Shown one piece after another: positions 54,058 through 63,305 of a DNA stretch of 64,000 nt. The notes below the pieces were generated by a model. The model saw nothing but the letters and a program-made list of their open reading frames with translations, made no database searches and had not been told where the DNA came from. The first letter of the stretch is position 1, and each line of letters starts with the position of its first letter. This DNA comes from Pontibaca salina (GTDB lineage Bacteria; Pseudomonadota; Alphaproteobacteria; Rhodobacterales; Rhodobacteraceae): NCBI RefSeq assembly GCF_016307205.1, contig NZ_JAEIJD010000003.1:62001-126000 (forward strand), written 5' to 3'. The translations under genes were made by a program, and so were the position numbers.

Positions 54058-54493
54058 AGGATCAAACCCGCTTGCGGTCGCATTGTTCAGCGAAATCCTG
54101 ACCGCTGACCAATTGCTGCGCAACCGGCTGGGGCGGGTGCTGCCCAAGGGTATGGAAATTTCACATTTCTCGGTGCTGAACCATCTAGCATCGATCGCCG
54201 CCGAACGGTCACCGGCGCAATTGGCGCGCAGTTTTCACGTCACGCGCGGAGCGATGACCAACACGCTGAGCCGGCTGGAATGGGCCGGTTACATCCACAT
54301 CCGCCCCGACTGGGATGATGCACGGCGCAAACGGGTGGCGATCAGCCCGGCAGGGTTGCTGGCCCGTGATCAGGCCATCGCGGCGCTGACACCGATGGTC
54401 AATCAGGTCGTCGGCGAACTGGGTGCGCAAAAGGTGCGGGCGGTTCTGCCGGTTCTGCGTGAGTTGCGCAGGCAATTGGAATCCGAGGATTAA
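54041..54493 (+). CDS. MarR-family transcriptional regulator
   Basis: A 150-residue winged-helix dimer. It has the helical dimerisation parts ([15 protein letters not shown] and a C-terminal helix), the recognition part [29 protein letters not shown], and the wing [16 protein letters not shown] with the DxRxK/R pattern. It overlaps the nitrilase 3' end; ATG 54041 or 54050 is possible. The 3' end overlaps convergent ubiG by 4 bases. Confidence 0.9.
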   Translation: MARMREGSNPLAVALFSEILTADQLLRNRLGRVLPKGMEISHFSVLNHLASIAAERSPAQLARSFHVTRGAMTNTLSRLEWAGYIHIRPDWDDARRKRVAISPAGLLARDQAIAALTPMVNQVVGELGAQKVRAVLPVLRELRRQLESED

Positions 54494-55236
54494 TCTGGCT
54501 TCACACTGGCGGTAACGTAATTTACGCCAAGATCGCGCACGGACAGCCGCCACTGCCATGTGACCGGGTTGAAAACGAATCCCTTGCGGTCAACCGGGTT
54601 CAGTCCGGCGCGATGCAGCAGCTCGAACAACTCGTCCGGGGTGATGAATTTCGACCATTCATGGGTGCCGCGCGGCAGCCAGCGCATGATCATTTCGGCC
54701 CCGATTATGGTCATGGCAAAGCTTTTGGGATTGCGGTTGATCGTCGAGCAGATGTGCAGCCCACCGGGTTTCAGCAACCGGCGGCAGGCTGTCAGAAAGG
54801 TCAGCGGATCGGCAACATGTTCGATCACTTCCATGTTCAATACGACATCGAACTGTTCGCCCGCATCGGCCAGCGCCTCGGCCGTGGTGTGGCGATAGTC
54901 GATGCTCAGGCCGGATTGCTGCGCATGAATCTGCGCCACCGAGATGTTCAGCTCGGCCGCATCCGCTCCGACCACGTCGCCACCCAGCCGCGCCATCGGC
55001 TCTGATAGCAACCCGCCACCACAGCCAATATCAAGAATGCGCAGACCCCGGAATGGACCATTTGCGGTCAGGTCACAGTCGAACTGGCCGCCGATCTGGT
55101 TTGTGATATAGTCGAGCCGACACGGATTCATCATGTGAAGCGGCTTGAATTTTCCCTTAGGATCCCACCAATCGGCTGCCATCGCCTCGAATTTGGCGAT
55201 CTCGGCAGGGTCTACGGTGGTTTGTCGCGCTTGCAT
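54490..55236 (-). CDS. ubiG: Ubiquinone biosynthesis O-methyltransferase
   Basis: Methylates the 2-polyprenyl-6-hydroxyphenol and 3-demethylubiquinol intermediates. The 248-residue protein begins with the family's [26 protein letters not shown]. Motif I is [21 protein letters not shown]. The remaining motifs ([30 protein letters not shown]) are intact. The neighbour 47 bases away is the divergent pip gene. Confidence 0.96.
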   Translation of the reverse strand: MQARQTTVDPAEIAKFEAMAADWWDPKGKFKPLHMMNPCRLDYITNQIGGQFDCDLTANGPFRGLRILDIGCGGGLLSEPMARLGGDVVGADAAELNISVAQIHAQQSGLSIDYRHTTAEALADAGEQFDVVLNMEVIEHVADPLTFLTACRRLLKPGGLHICSTINRNPKSFAMTIIGAEMIMRWLPRGTHEWSKFITPDELFELLHRAGLNPVDRKGFVFNPVTWQWRLSVRDLGVNYVTASVKPD

Positions 55237-55283
55237 TCCTGTCTCCCTGTGGTTTTGTGGCCGCTCTTATATATAGGTCAGTA

Positions 55284-56267
55284 ATGGACAAGTACCCCGA
55301 TCAAAAGCAAAAGCGCGCCGTGCAATATCTTCACCCGCCGATCGAGCCGTTTGACACGCGGATGATTGATGTGGGGCAAGATCACCGGATCTATGTCGAG
55401 CAATCGGGCAATCCCGACGGCATACCGGTTGTTGTACTGCATGGCGGCCCCGGTGGCGGATGCAGCCCCGCGATGCGCCGATATTTCAACGCCTCAGCAT
55501 ACCGAATCATCCTGTTCGATCAGCGCGGGTGCGGGCACTCGCGTCCGAATGCTTCGGTTGAAAACAACACGACGTGGCACTTGGTCGCAGATATCGAGAC
55601 CATCCGCCAGCAGCTTGAAATCGAAACATGGTTTGTCTTTGGCGGCAGCTGGGGCGCGACGCTGGCGCTGCTTTATGCGCAGACCCATCCCGACCGTGTG
55701 ACACATTTGATCCTGCGCGGCGTGTTTCTGATGACGCAAGCCGAACTTGACTGGTTCTATGGCGGAGGTGCCGGACGGTTCTGGCCCGAGACATGGGAGC
55801 GCTTTGCCGCGCTGGTCCCCGAAGGCGAGCGCAGCAACATGATTGCGGCCTATCACAAACGGCTGTTTTCGGGCGACTTGGCTGAGGAGATTCGCTACGC
55901 GCGGGCTTGGTCGGCTTGGGAAAACGCGCTGGCCTCGATCCAATCCAGTGGTATATCAGGCGAGCCTCCGGGAGATTATGCGCGCGCCTTTGCCCGGCTT
56001 GAAAACCACTATTTCATTAACGGCGGCTTTCTCGATTTTGATGGTCAGATCCTTGCGCATATGGACCGGATTTCCCACATTCCGGGTGTGATCGTGCAGG
56101 GACGCTATGACATGATCTGCCCACCTGCCTCGGCGTGGAATCTGGCGCAACGCTGGCCAAACAGCGAGTTGCGGATGGTGCGCAATGCCGGACATGCCCT
56201 GTCGGAACCGGGGATCAGCGCCGAACTGGTGCGGATCATGGACCAACTTGCCGAAGACAGCCTATGA
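55284..56267 (+). CDS. pip: Prolyl aminopeptidase
   Basis: Removes N-terminal proline (peptidase family S33, alpha/beta hydrolase). The 327-residue protein has HGGPGGGCSP (oxyanion), DQRGCGHSRP, GGSWGATLAL with the nucleophile Ser, then GRYDMICPP and NAGHALSEP carrying the Asp and His. The ATG at 55284 has AGGT upstream; an earlier GTG at 55257 is possible. It overlaps the next gene by 4 bases. Confidence 0.95.
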   Translation: MDKYPDQKQKRAVQYLHPPIEPFDTRMIDVGQDHRIYVEQSGNPDGIPVVVLHGGPGGGCSPAMRRYFNASAYRIILFDQRGCGHSRPNASVENNTTWHLVADIETIRQQLEIETWFVFGGSWGATLALLYAQTHPDRVTHLILRGVFLMTQAELDWFYGGGAGRFWPETWERFAALVPEGERSNMIAAYHKRLFSGDLAEEIRYARAWSAWENALASIQSSGISGEPPGDYARAFARLENHYFINGGFLDFDGQILAHMDRISHIPGVIVQGRYDMICPPASAWNLAQRWPNSELRMVRNAGHALSEPGISAELVRIMDQLAEDSL

Positions 56268-57094
56268 CCCGGATTGATCGCCGCCTTCTGTTCACGTCCG
56301 GTGCTGCTGCTGCCCTCTTGGCCGCCAGTGGTTTGGCGCCTGAGCGCGCGCCGCGTTCAGGCGGGCGGTTGCGCTTGGCGGTGCCGCGCGATGATGGGTC
56401 GCTGGAGGCGGTGATGCGCGGGGCGGTGTTTGACACGATGACCGAGATTGCCCCGGATGGTACCTTGCGCCCTGAGCTGGCCACCGCGTGGCGAGGAAGC
56501 GAGGACGCGCGGCGCTGGCAGTTTGACCTGCGTCAGGGGGTGACCTTCCATGACGGGCGCCCATTCGGCGCGGACGCTGTCGTTGCCTCGCTCGCGGCGC
56601 AGGATCTGCCGGTATCGGTGGCGCGGATCGAAGCCAAAGACGCGCACCGTATTTTGATTGAGCTGGCGCAAGCCAACCCTCACCTGCCCTATCTTCTTGC
56701 CGATCCGGCGCTGGTGATCTCTCCGGATGGCGATATATCTCAACAGATCGGCACGGGCACCTATATGCGCGGCGCCTTTACCGAAGGCCGGCACTTCAGG
56801 GGCACGCGGGTCGCGCAGCACTATAAATCTGGTCAAGCTGGATGGACCGACACGATTGACGTCACGGTAATTCCCGATTCCGGCGTGCGGGCGGAGGCGC
56901 TGCGCGATGGTTTTGTCGATGTCGCCGCCCTGCCCCGCCCCGACGGATTGCGCGGTCATGGTACGTTTACTTACCACCCTTCCGAAGCTCACATGGACCT
57001 CGCCGCCCATCAAGGTGTTGGTGTCCCCCGAGTGATCGGGGCACGTGGCCCGCTGGATGACGGCCGTATCGCGGAACGTTGGTGGCTGGTCTGA
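56264..57094 (+). CDS. Short solute-binding protein, family 5 type, lacking the second lobe
   Basis: A 276-residue exported protein. The signal sequence has a Tat-like pattern (DRRLLFTSGAAAALLAASG). It matches the first lobe of peptide/nickel-binding proteins: GGRLRLAVP, FDTMTEIAPDGTLRPELAT, the WQFDLRQGVTFHDGRPFGADAV signature. It then closes with DGRIAERWWLV. Full family members are about 500 residues, so the second lobe is missing. The end is orderly, and I recall similar short proteins in roseobacters. It is thus likely a natural variant rather than a truncation. No permease gene is near. Confidence 0.75.
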   Translation: MTRIDRRLLFTSGAAAALLAASGLAPERAPRSGGRLRLAVPRDDGSLEAVMRGAVFDTMTEIAPDGTLRPELATAWRGSEDARRWQFDLRQGVTFHDGRPFGADAVVASLAAQDLPVSVARIEAKDAHRILIELAQANPHLPYLLADPALVISPDGDISQQIGTGTYMRGAFTEGRHFRGTRVAQHYKSGQAGWTDTIDVTVIPDSGVRAEALRDGFVDVAALPRPDGLRGHGTFTYHPSEAHMDLAAHQGVGVPRVIGARGPLDDGRIAERWWLV

Positions 57095-57486
57095 ATTGTG
57101 GCCAGACGCCGCGCAAGCGCGTATTCAGGTGACCGTGCGGAATGTGAAAGCGGCCAGCCAAATCTGATAACAATGCGCGAATTTAGGGGCGCTGACTTCA
57201 CCTGACGCTCTCCGAAAGGCGCCACGTCATCTGTTTGGGAAATTTAAAGAACCGCAAGGCTGCTGTTGCGGGCCCGCGCCCCGCCGTCACCGGTCCAGAG
57301 GCTGCCCTCTGGCACTCTCTGAGCGGCCTGCGGTCGAATTCCCCTTGCGAAAGCTACCACCTTACCATATATGCCCTTCAACAGCGGCGCGTCGGGCTCT
57401 GGTCCACACGCTCCACCGGAACACGATAACGGGCCGCGGGCCCGTTTTTTTGTGCCTGAAAGTCACTTGATACGACAGATGGAATT
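57095..57486 (+). other. Non-coding region ahead of rimP containing a structured RNA candidate
   Basis: No convincing gene in this 392-base gap. Bases 57235-57451 look like a folded RNA that ends in a strong terminator. A 10-bp stem with one G-U pair (57259-57268 with 57379-57388) encloses a perfect 7-bp hairpin CCAGAGG / CCTCTGG (57295-57312). GCGGGCCCG at 57269 recurs inside the terminator at 57436, so a switch between structures is possible. A T-loop-like string at 57331-57344 has no matching tRNA around it. Confidence 0.5.
57428..57451 (+). terminator. Terminator or attenuator 36 bases before rimP
   Basis: A perfect 8-bp stem AACGGGCC / GGCCCGTT with a 3-base loop that runs into seven T residues. 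It is the strongest terminator signature in the window. It stands between the upstream gap and the rimP start. No gene of 300 bases or more ends just before it, so it must end a leader or a small RNA. Confidence 0.9.
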
Positions 57487-58065
57487 ATGACGAACGACCT
57501 GATTGCCAAAGCCGCCATCGACCGACGCCTTGCCGAGATCATCACACCGGTGGTCGAGGACTTGGGCTTCGAGTTGGTGCGCGTAAGGCTGATGTCGGGC
57601 AAGGCGACGACCCTGCAGATCATGGCCGACCGACCCGAAGGCGGCATCGATGTGGACGAATGCGGCGATATTTCGAACGCAGTCAGTGCGACTCTGGATG
57701 TCGAAGACCCGATTCTCGATACCTATACGCTGGAAGTATCCAGTCCCGGCATTGATCGCCCACTGACTCGACTCAAAGATTTCGAAGATTTCGAGGGCTA
57801 TGAGGCCAGGCTGGAGACCGAGGAACTGATCGACGGGCGCCGCCGCTTCAAGGGCGTGCTGGCCGGGGTCGAAGGCGAGGAAGTTCTGATCAATGTCGCT
57901 GAGGGCACGATCGGGCTGCAATTCGACTGGCTTACCGACGCCAAGCTGGTGCTCACGGACGACCTGATCAAGGAAATGTTGCGCCAACGCAAGGCAGCGG
58001 ACGCGGCAAGGGATAAACAACTCGACACCAAAGAAACCGATGTGTCCGATGAGGAGAACCGCTAA
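57487..58065 (+). CDS. rimP: Ribosome maturation factor RimP
   Basis: Needed for 30S assembly. The 192-residue product has the N-terminal alpha/beta domain ([15 protein letters not shown]) and the [12 protein letters not shown] motif at the domain junction. The C-terminal SH3-like domain is followed by a charged alphaproteobacterial tail. First gene of the rimP-nusA-ylxR-infB unit. Its stop overlaps the nusA ATG by one base (TAATG). Confidence 0.95.
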   Translation: MTNDLIAKAAIDRRLAEIITPVVEDLGFELVRVRLMSGKATTLQIMADRPEGGIDVDECGDISNAVSATLDVEDPILDTYTLEVSSPGIDRPLTRLKDFEDFEGYEARLETEELIDGRRRFKGVLAGVEGEEVLINVAEGTIGLQFDWLTDAKLVLTDDLIKEMLRQRKAADAARDKQLDTKETDVSDEENR

Positions 58066-59687
58066 TGGCCATCACATCCGCTAACCAGCTTGAGTTGCTG
58101 CAAACCGCCGAGGCCGTCGCCCGCGAAAAGATGATCGACCCCGGTCTGGTCATCGAGGCGATGGAAGAATCGCTCGCTCGGGCGGCCAAGTCGCGGTACG
58201 GCGCGGACATGGATATTCGTGTCGATATCGACCGCAAGACCGGGCGCGCTGTGTTCACCCGCGTGCGCACCGTGGTCGAAGAGGACGAGCTTGAGAACTA
58301 TCAGGCCGAGTTCACCGTCGAGCAGGCCCGTCAATACATGGAAGACCCAAAGATTGGCGATACCTTTGTTGAAGAGGTTCCCCCCGTCGAGATGGGCCGG
58401 ATCGCCGCGCAATCGGCCAAGCAGGTCATCCTGCAACGGGTCCGAGAAGCCGAGCGTGACCGTCAGTACGAAGAATTCAAGGATCGCGCCGGCACCATCA
58501 TCAATGGACTGGTCAAGCGCGAGGAATACGGCAACGTCATCGTCGATGTGGGCGCTGGTGAGGCGATCCTGCGGCGCAATGAAAAGATCGGGCGCGAAAG
58601 CTATCGCCCTAACGACCGCATCCGCTGTTACGTCAAGGACGTGCGTCGCGAACCGCGCGGGCCGCAGATCTTCCTGTCGCGTACCTCGCCCGAGTTCATG
58701 GCCGAACTGTTCAAGATGGAAGTGCCGGAAATCTATGATGGCATCATCGACATCAAGGCGGTCGCCCGCGACCCCGGAAGCCGCGCCAAGATCGCGGTGA
58801 TCTCCTATGATAACAGTATCGATCCGGTCGGTGCCTGCGTTGGTATGCGCGGCAGCCGGGTTCAGGCGGTGGTGAACGAGCTTCAGGGCGAAAAGATCGA
58901 CATCATCCCGTGGAACGAGGATATTCCAACCTTCCTGGTAAACGCGCTGCAACCCGCCGAGGTTTCCAAGGTGGTGTTCGACGAAGAAGCCGAACGCGTC
59001 GAGGTCGTCGTTCCCGAAGAGCAGCTTTCGCTGGCAATCGGGCGTCGCGGGCAGAATGTGCGGCTGGCCAGCCAACTGACCGGTCTGGATATCGATATCA
59101 TGACCGAGGCCGAGGAGAGCAAGCGGCGGCAGGAAGAGTTTGAAAAGCGCACCAAGCTGTTCATGGATACACTGGATCTGGACGAATTCTTTGCCCAGCT
59201 TCTGGTTTCCGAAGGCTTTTCCAGTCTGGAAGAAGTCGCCTATGTCGAACAGGCCGAGCTTTTGGTCATTGACGGCGTGGACGAGGATACCGCCAACGAA
59301 CTACAGGCCCGCGCCCAAGATGTGCTTGAGGCACGAAACAAGGCCGCACTGGAAAATGCCCGCGCGCTGGGTGTCGAGGACAGTCTGGTTGAATTTGACG
59401 CCCTGACACCCCAGATGGTTGAGGTATTGGCGAACGACGGCATCAAGACGCTGGAAGACTTTGCGACCTGTGCCGATTGGGAACTGGCCGGCGGTTATAC
59501 GACCGTTGACGGACAGCGCGTGAAGGACAATGGTCTTCTAGAGAATTTCGATGTCTCGCTGGAAGAGGCGCAGAATATGGTGATGACCGCCCGCGTATTG
59601 CTGGGTTGGGTTGACCCCGAAGAACTGGAAGCTGAGGACGAGACCGAAGACGAGAGTGACGAACAACAGCATGAGGCCGGAGCCTGA
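58065..59687 (+). CDS. nusA: Transcription termination/antitermination protein NusA
   Basis: Binds RNA polymerase and nascent RNA at pauses. The 540-residue product has the N-terminal polymerase-binding domain, the S1 domain (GTIINGLVKREEYGNVIVDVG), the KH1/KH2 pair (VGACVGMRGSRVQAVVNEL and SLAIGRRGQNVRLASQLTG), and two helix-hairpin repeats in the C-terminal third. It ends in an acidic tail (EELEAEDETEDESDEQ) that is typical of alphaproteobacteria. GAGGAG sits just before the start. Confidence 0.96.
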   Translation: MAITSANQLELLQTAEAVAREKMIDPGLVIEAMEESLARAAKSRYGADMDIRVDIDRKTGRAVFTRVRTVVEEDELENYQAEFTVEQARQYMEDPKIGDTFVEEVPPVEMGRIAAQSAKQVILQRVREAERDRQYEEFKDRAGTIINGLVKREEYGNVIVDVGAGEAILRRNEKIGRESYRPNDRIRCYVKDVRREPRGPQIFLSRTSPEFMAELFKMEVPEIYDGIIDIKAVARDPGSRAKIAVISYDNSIDPVGACVGMRGSRVQAVVNELQGEKIDIIPWNEDIPTFLVNALQPAEVSKVVFDEEAERVEVVVPEEQLSLAIGRRGQNVRLASQLTGLDIDIMTEAEESKRRQEEFEKRTKLFMDTLDLDEFFAQLLVSEGFSSLEEVAYVEQAELLVIDGVDEDTANELQARAQDVLEARNKAALENARALGVEDSLVEFDALTPQMVEVLANDGIKTLEDFATCADWELAGGYTTVDGQRVKDNGLLENFDVSLEEAQNMVMTARVLLGWVDPEELEAEDETEDESDEQQHEAGA

Positions 59688-59710
59688 GTTCAGGCTCCGC
59701 GAGGCATAAT

Positions 59711-60334
59711 ATGGGACGCGCTGGCGCCTCCACGGATCAGGCTGAAGATCCCCGCCGCAAATGTATTGCAACGGGGGAGGTGCAACCTAAATTCGGGCTA
59801 ATCCGCTTTGTCGCGGACCCCGAAGGACAAGTGGTGCCGGATATCCTTGGCAAACTTCCCGGACGTGGTACATATGTTGCCGCTGACCGGGAGGCGTTGA
59901 CCAAGGCCGCGACCAAGAAATTGTTTGCGCGCGGCCTGAAAGCGCCGGTTCAGGTGCCGGACGATCTGATTGACGAGATCGAACGCCAGCTGGCGCGCCG
60001 GGTGATCGACCTGATCAGCCTGGCCCGCAAGTCCGGCGATGCGGTCGCCGGCTACGAAAAAGTCAAGGACTGGCTGGCCAAGGAAGAGGCCCAAGTCCTT
60101 ATCCAGGCCGCTGACGGGTCTGGCCGAGGTAAATCGAAACTCAGCACGCCGCATTTTGGTCACTATATCGGCTGGCTGAGCGCGGACGAGATGGGAATGG
60201 CATTTGGTCGGCAAACTGTGATACATGCTGCGCTCGCCTCTGGTGGACTCGCTCCGCGTGTTGTAGAGGAAGCGCAGCGGCTGCGAGGCGTGCGCGAATT
60301 GACGGATGGCGGCAAGGGCCGCCCGGAAGGGTAA
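59711..60334 (+). CDS. ylxR: YlxR (RnpM) / L7Ae-like RNA-binding fusion protein
   Basis: A 207-residue protein with two RNA-binding parts. The YlxR domain (PRRKCIATGEVQPKFGLIRFV, LPGRGTYVAADREAL) is followed by an L7Ae-like part (LISLARKSGDAVAGYEKVKDWL). The YlxR family has been linked to RNase P regulation in Bacillus. The fusion between nusA and infB is common in alphaproteobacteria. Cotranscribed, with 10 bases to infB. Confidence 0.9.
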   Translation: MGRAGASTDQAEDPRRKCIATGEVQPKFGLIRFVADPEGQVVPDILGKLPGRGTYVAADREALTKAATKKLFARGLKAPVQVPDDLIDEIERQLARRVIDLISLARKSGDAVAGYEKVKDWLAKEEAQVLIQAADGSGRGKSKLSTPHFGHYIGWLSADEMGMAFGRQTVIHAALASGGLAPRVVEEAQRLRGVRELTDGGKGRPEG

Positions 60335-60343
60335 AAAAGCTTT

Positions 60344-62833
60344 ATGAGCGATACTGACGGCAAAAAGACATTGGGTGTTCGCGGAAGTTCCCGTCCGGGG
60401 AACGTGAAACAGAGTTTCAGCCACGGGCGGACCAAGAATGTCGTTGTGGAGACCAAGCGCAAGCGTGTGGTCGTGCCCAAGCCGGGTGCCGGCAAGGCGG
60501 CCGGTTCCGGCGGCGGCAGACGTACGCCTGCGGGCGACCCGTCGCGCCGTCCCGCTGGCATTTCAGATGCCGAGATGGAGCGCCGCCTGAAGGCAGTTCA
60601 GGCCGCCCGGGCGCGCGAGTCCGAAGAGGCAGCTGCACGCGAAGCCGAGGAAAAGGCCCGCGCCGAAGAGCGCGAGCGCCGCAGAGCTGAGGCCGAGGAA
60701 AAAGAACGCGAAGAGCGCGAGCGCGAAGAAGCGTTGAAGGCGCGGGCGGAAGAAGAAGAGCGGCAGCGCCGGGAAGCTGAAGAGGCTGCCAAACGGGCGG
60801 CCGCACCAGCGACGCCCGAACCAGCCGCTGAGCCGCGCCAAACCCCCCAGCGCGCGACGCCAGCCCCGACCCCGCGCAAGGACGACCGCGAGCAACAGCG
60901 CCCCCGTGGCGGCAAGGCGCGCCAAGATACACGCCGCTCTGGCAAGCTGACGGTTAATCAGGCACTGCGCGGCGGCGAAGGTGGCCGCCAGCGTTCGATG
61001 GCCGCGATGCGCCGCAGGCAAGAGCGTGATCGGCAGCGGGCCAGCGGTGGCAGCGCCGAACGCGAAAAGGTCGTGCGCGAAGTGCAACTGCCCGAAACCA
61101 TTGTGGTCAGCGAGTTGGCCAACCGCATGTCCGAGCGTGTCGCGGCAGTGGTCAAGGCGTTGATGAACAACGGCATGATGGTAACCCAGAACGAGGTTAT
61201 CGACGCCGATACCGCGGAACTCATCATTGCGGAATTTGGCCACAACGTTGTTCGCGTATCCGCGTCGGACGTCGAGGACGTCATTACGCAGATCGTGGAC
61301 GATGAAAAGGATTTGGAACCGCGTGCGCCGGTGATCACCATCATGGGCCACGTGGACCACGGGAAAACCTCGCTTCTGGACGCGATTCGCAACGCCAAGG
61401 TCGTCTCCGGCGAAGCGGGTGGAATCACCCAGCATATCGGTGCCTATCAGGTGCAAGCGAGCGATGGTCAGCTCCTGACCTTCCTCGACACGCCCGGCCA
61501 CGCCGCGTTTACATCGATGCGCTCGCGCGGTGCGCAGGTGACCGACATTGTTGTGCTGGTGGTTGCAGCCGATGACGCAGTTATGCCGCAAACCATTGAA
61601 GCCATTCACCACGCCAAGGCGGCCGGGGTGCCGATGATTGTTGCCATCAACAAGGTCGACAAACCCACAGCCAACCCCGACAAGGTGCGCACCGATCTGT
61701 TGCAGCACGAAGTTGTGGTCGAGAAAATGTCTGGTGACGTGCAGGACGTCGAAGTGTCCGCGCTTAAGGGCGAAGGTCTGGACGATCTGCTTGAGGCGAT
61801 CTCACTGCAGTCCGAGATCCTCGAGCTCAAGGCCAACCCGGATCGCGCCGCACAAGGTGCCGTGATCGAAGCACAGCTGGATGTGGGCCGCGGCCCGGTG
61901 GCAACGGTTCTGGTCCAGTCCGGCACGCTGCGTCAGGGCGATATCTTTGTCGTCGGCGAGCAGTGGGGCAAGGTCCGCGCGATGGAAAACGACAAAGGCA
62001 AGCGCGTGAGCAAGGCTGGTCCATCGGTGCCGGTCGAGGTGCTGGGTCTGAATGGCACGCCCGAAGCAGGTGACGTTCTGAACGTGGTCGAAACCGAGGC
62101 ACAGGCACGTGAAATTGCCGAGTACCGCGCTGACGCAGCCAAGGACCGCCGCGCCGCCGCCGGTGCTGCGACCTCGCTCGAACAGCTTATGGCGAATGCC
62201 AAGGCCGACGAGGACGTCAAGGAACTGCCTATCGTGGTCAAGGCCGACGTACAGGGCAGCGCCGAAGCCATCGTTCAGGCGATGGAAAAGATTGGTAACG
62301 AGGAAGTCCGGGTCAACGTCTTGCATTATGGCGTGGGCGCAATCACCGAAACCGATGTCGGGCTGGCCGAAGCCAGTGGCGCGCCGATCATGGGCTTTAA
62401 CGTCCGTGCCAACGCCACTGCGCGGGCAACTGCCAACCAAAAGAGCGTCGAGATCCGCTATTACTCGATCATCTACGATCTGGTTGACGACGTGAAGGCG
62501 GCCGCCAGCGGCTTGCTAAGCAGCGAAATCCGCGAGCGCTTTATCGGCTATGCCGAGATCAAGGAAGTGTTCCGGGTCACCGGCGTCGGCAATGTTGCCG
62601 GGTGTCTGGTCACAGAAGGTATCGCCAGACGTTCGGCTGGTGTACGCCTGCTGCGCGACAACGTGGTGGTACACGAAGGCACGCTCAAGACGCTCAAACG
62701 TTTCAAGGACGAAGTTCCCGAAGTCCAGTCGGGCCAAGAATGTGGGATGGCCTTCGAAAACTACGACGATATCCGTGCCGGAGATGTCATCGAGATTTTC
62801 GAACGCGAAGAGGTCGTCCGCACGCTAGAGTGA
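60344..62833 (+). CDS. infB: Translation initiation factor IF-2
   Basis: GTPase that recruits initiator tRNA to the 30S subunit. The 829-residue protein has a long charged N-terminal part (Glu/Arg/Ala coiled coil, about residues 75-165) and the IF2 N-terminal fold near 245. The G domain follows with [20 protein letters not shown] and NKVDKP. Domains II-IV end at [13 protein letters not shown]. It closes the rimP operon and is followed by a terminator. Confidence 0.97.
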   Translation: MSDTDGKKTLGVRGSSRPGNVKQSFSHGRTKNVVVETKRKRVVVPKPGAGKAAGSGGGRRTPAGDPSRRPAGISDAEMERRLKAVQAARARESEEAAAREAEEKARAEERERRRAEAEEKEREEREREEALKARAEEEERQRREAEEAAKRAAAPATPEPAAEPRQTPQRATPAPTPRKDDREQQRPRGGKARQDTRRSGKLTVNQALRGGEGGRQRSMAAMRRRQERDRQRASGGSAEREKVVREVQLPETIVVSELANRMSERVAAVVKALMNNGMMVTQNEVIDADTAELIIAEFGHNVVRVSASDVEDVITQIVDDEKDLEPRAPVITIMGHVDHGKTSLLDAIRNAKVVSGEAGGITQHIGAYQVQASDGQLLTFLDTPGHAAFTSMRSRGAQVTDIVVLVVAADDAVMPQTIEAIHHAKAAGVPMIVAINKVDKPTANPDKVRTDLLQHEVVVEKMSGDVQDVEVSALKGEGLDDLLEAISLQSEILELKANPDRAAQGAVIEAQLDVGRGPVATVLVQSGTLRQGDIFVVGEQWGKVRAMENDKGKRVSKAGPSVPVEVLGLNGTPEAGDVLNVVETEAQAREIAEYRADAAKDRRAAAGAATSLEQLMANAKADEDVKELPIVVKADVQGSAEAIVQAMEKIGNEEVRVNVLHYGVGAITETDVGLAEASGAPIMGFNVRANATARATANQKSVEIRYYSIIYDLVDDVKAAASGLLSSEIRERFIGYAEIKEVFRVTGVGNVAGCLVTEGIARRSAGVRLLRDNVVVHEGTLKTLKRFKDEVPEVQSGQECGMAFENYDDIRAGDVIEIFEREEVVRTLE

Positions 62834-62856
62834 TCCGACTGAAATATGTAACAAAG

Positions 62857-62884
62857 AGGGCGTGGCGAAAGCTGCGCCCTTTTT
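62857..62884 (+). terminator. Terminator of the rimP-infB operon
   Basis: A 10-bp stem AGGGCGTGGC / GCTGCGCCCT (with two G-U pairs) and a GAAA loop, followed directly by TTTT. It lies 23 bases after the infB stop. Confidence 0.88.
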
Positions 62885-62899
62885 ACGTCTGAGATCGGC

Positions 62900-63298
62900 T
62901 CAGAGCCAGTCGCGCAAGATCGGGATCAGCGGCAGATCGGCAGCGGGCATGGGGTATTCGCGCAGGTCTTGCGCCCGGACCCAGGCCAGTTTCTGGCCTT
63001 CCTGCGCCACCGGTATGCCCTCCCACTTGCGGCAGGCAAACAGCGGCATCAGCAGGTGGAAATCATCATATTGATGGCTGGCAAAGGTCAGTGGCGCTAG
63101 GCAGGATGCCCATGTGTCAATGGCCAGTTCTTCCCGCAATTCGCGAATCAACGCCGCTTCGGGGGTTTCGCCGACTTCGACCTTGCCGCCGGGAAACTCC
63201 CACAGCCCCGCCATCGCCTTGCCTTCGGGGCGCTGCGCCAGCAAGATCCGCCCCTCGACATCGATCAGGGCCACCGCAGACACCAGAACCGATTTCAT
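62900..63298 (-). CDS. mutT: 8-oxo-dGTP diphosphatase MutT
   Basis: Cleans oxidised dGTP from the nucleotide pool. The 132-residue Nudix protein starts MKSVLVSAVALIDVEGRILLAQRPEGK. It has the Nudix box GGKVEVGETPEAALIRELREELAI and ends LIPILRDWL. The ATG at 63298 is 7 bases after the argJ stop, so it is the second gene of an argJ-mutT unit. The longer frame overlaps argJ. Confidence 0.92.
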   Translation of the reverse strand: MKSVLVSAVALIDVEGRILLAQRPEGKAMAGLWEFPGGKVEVGETPEAALIRELREELAIDTWASCLAPLTFASHQYDDFHLLMPLFACRKWEGIPVAQEGQKLAWVRAQDLREYPMPAADLPLIPILRDWL

Positions 63299-63305
63299 GG
63301 AGCGG

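Noticed and set aside
57331-57344. T-loop-like string CGGTCGAATTCCCC that might belong to a tRNA or tmRNA
   Set aside because: No acceptor stem, anticodon arm or tag-peptide frame can be built around it. The T-arm stem does not pair properly.
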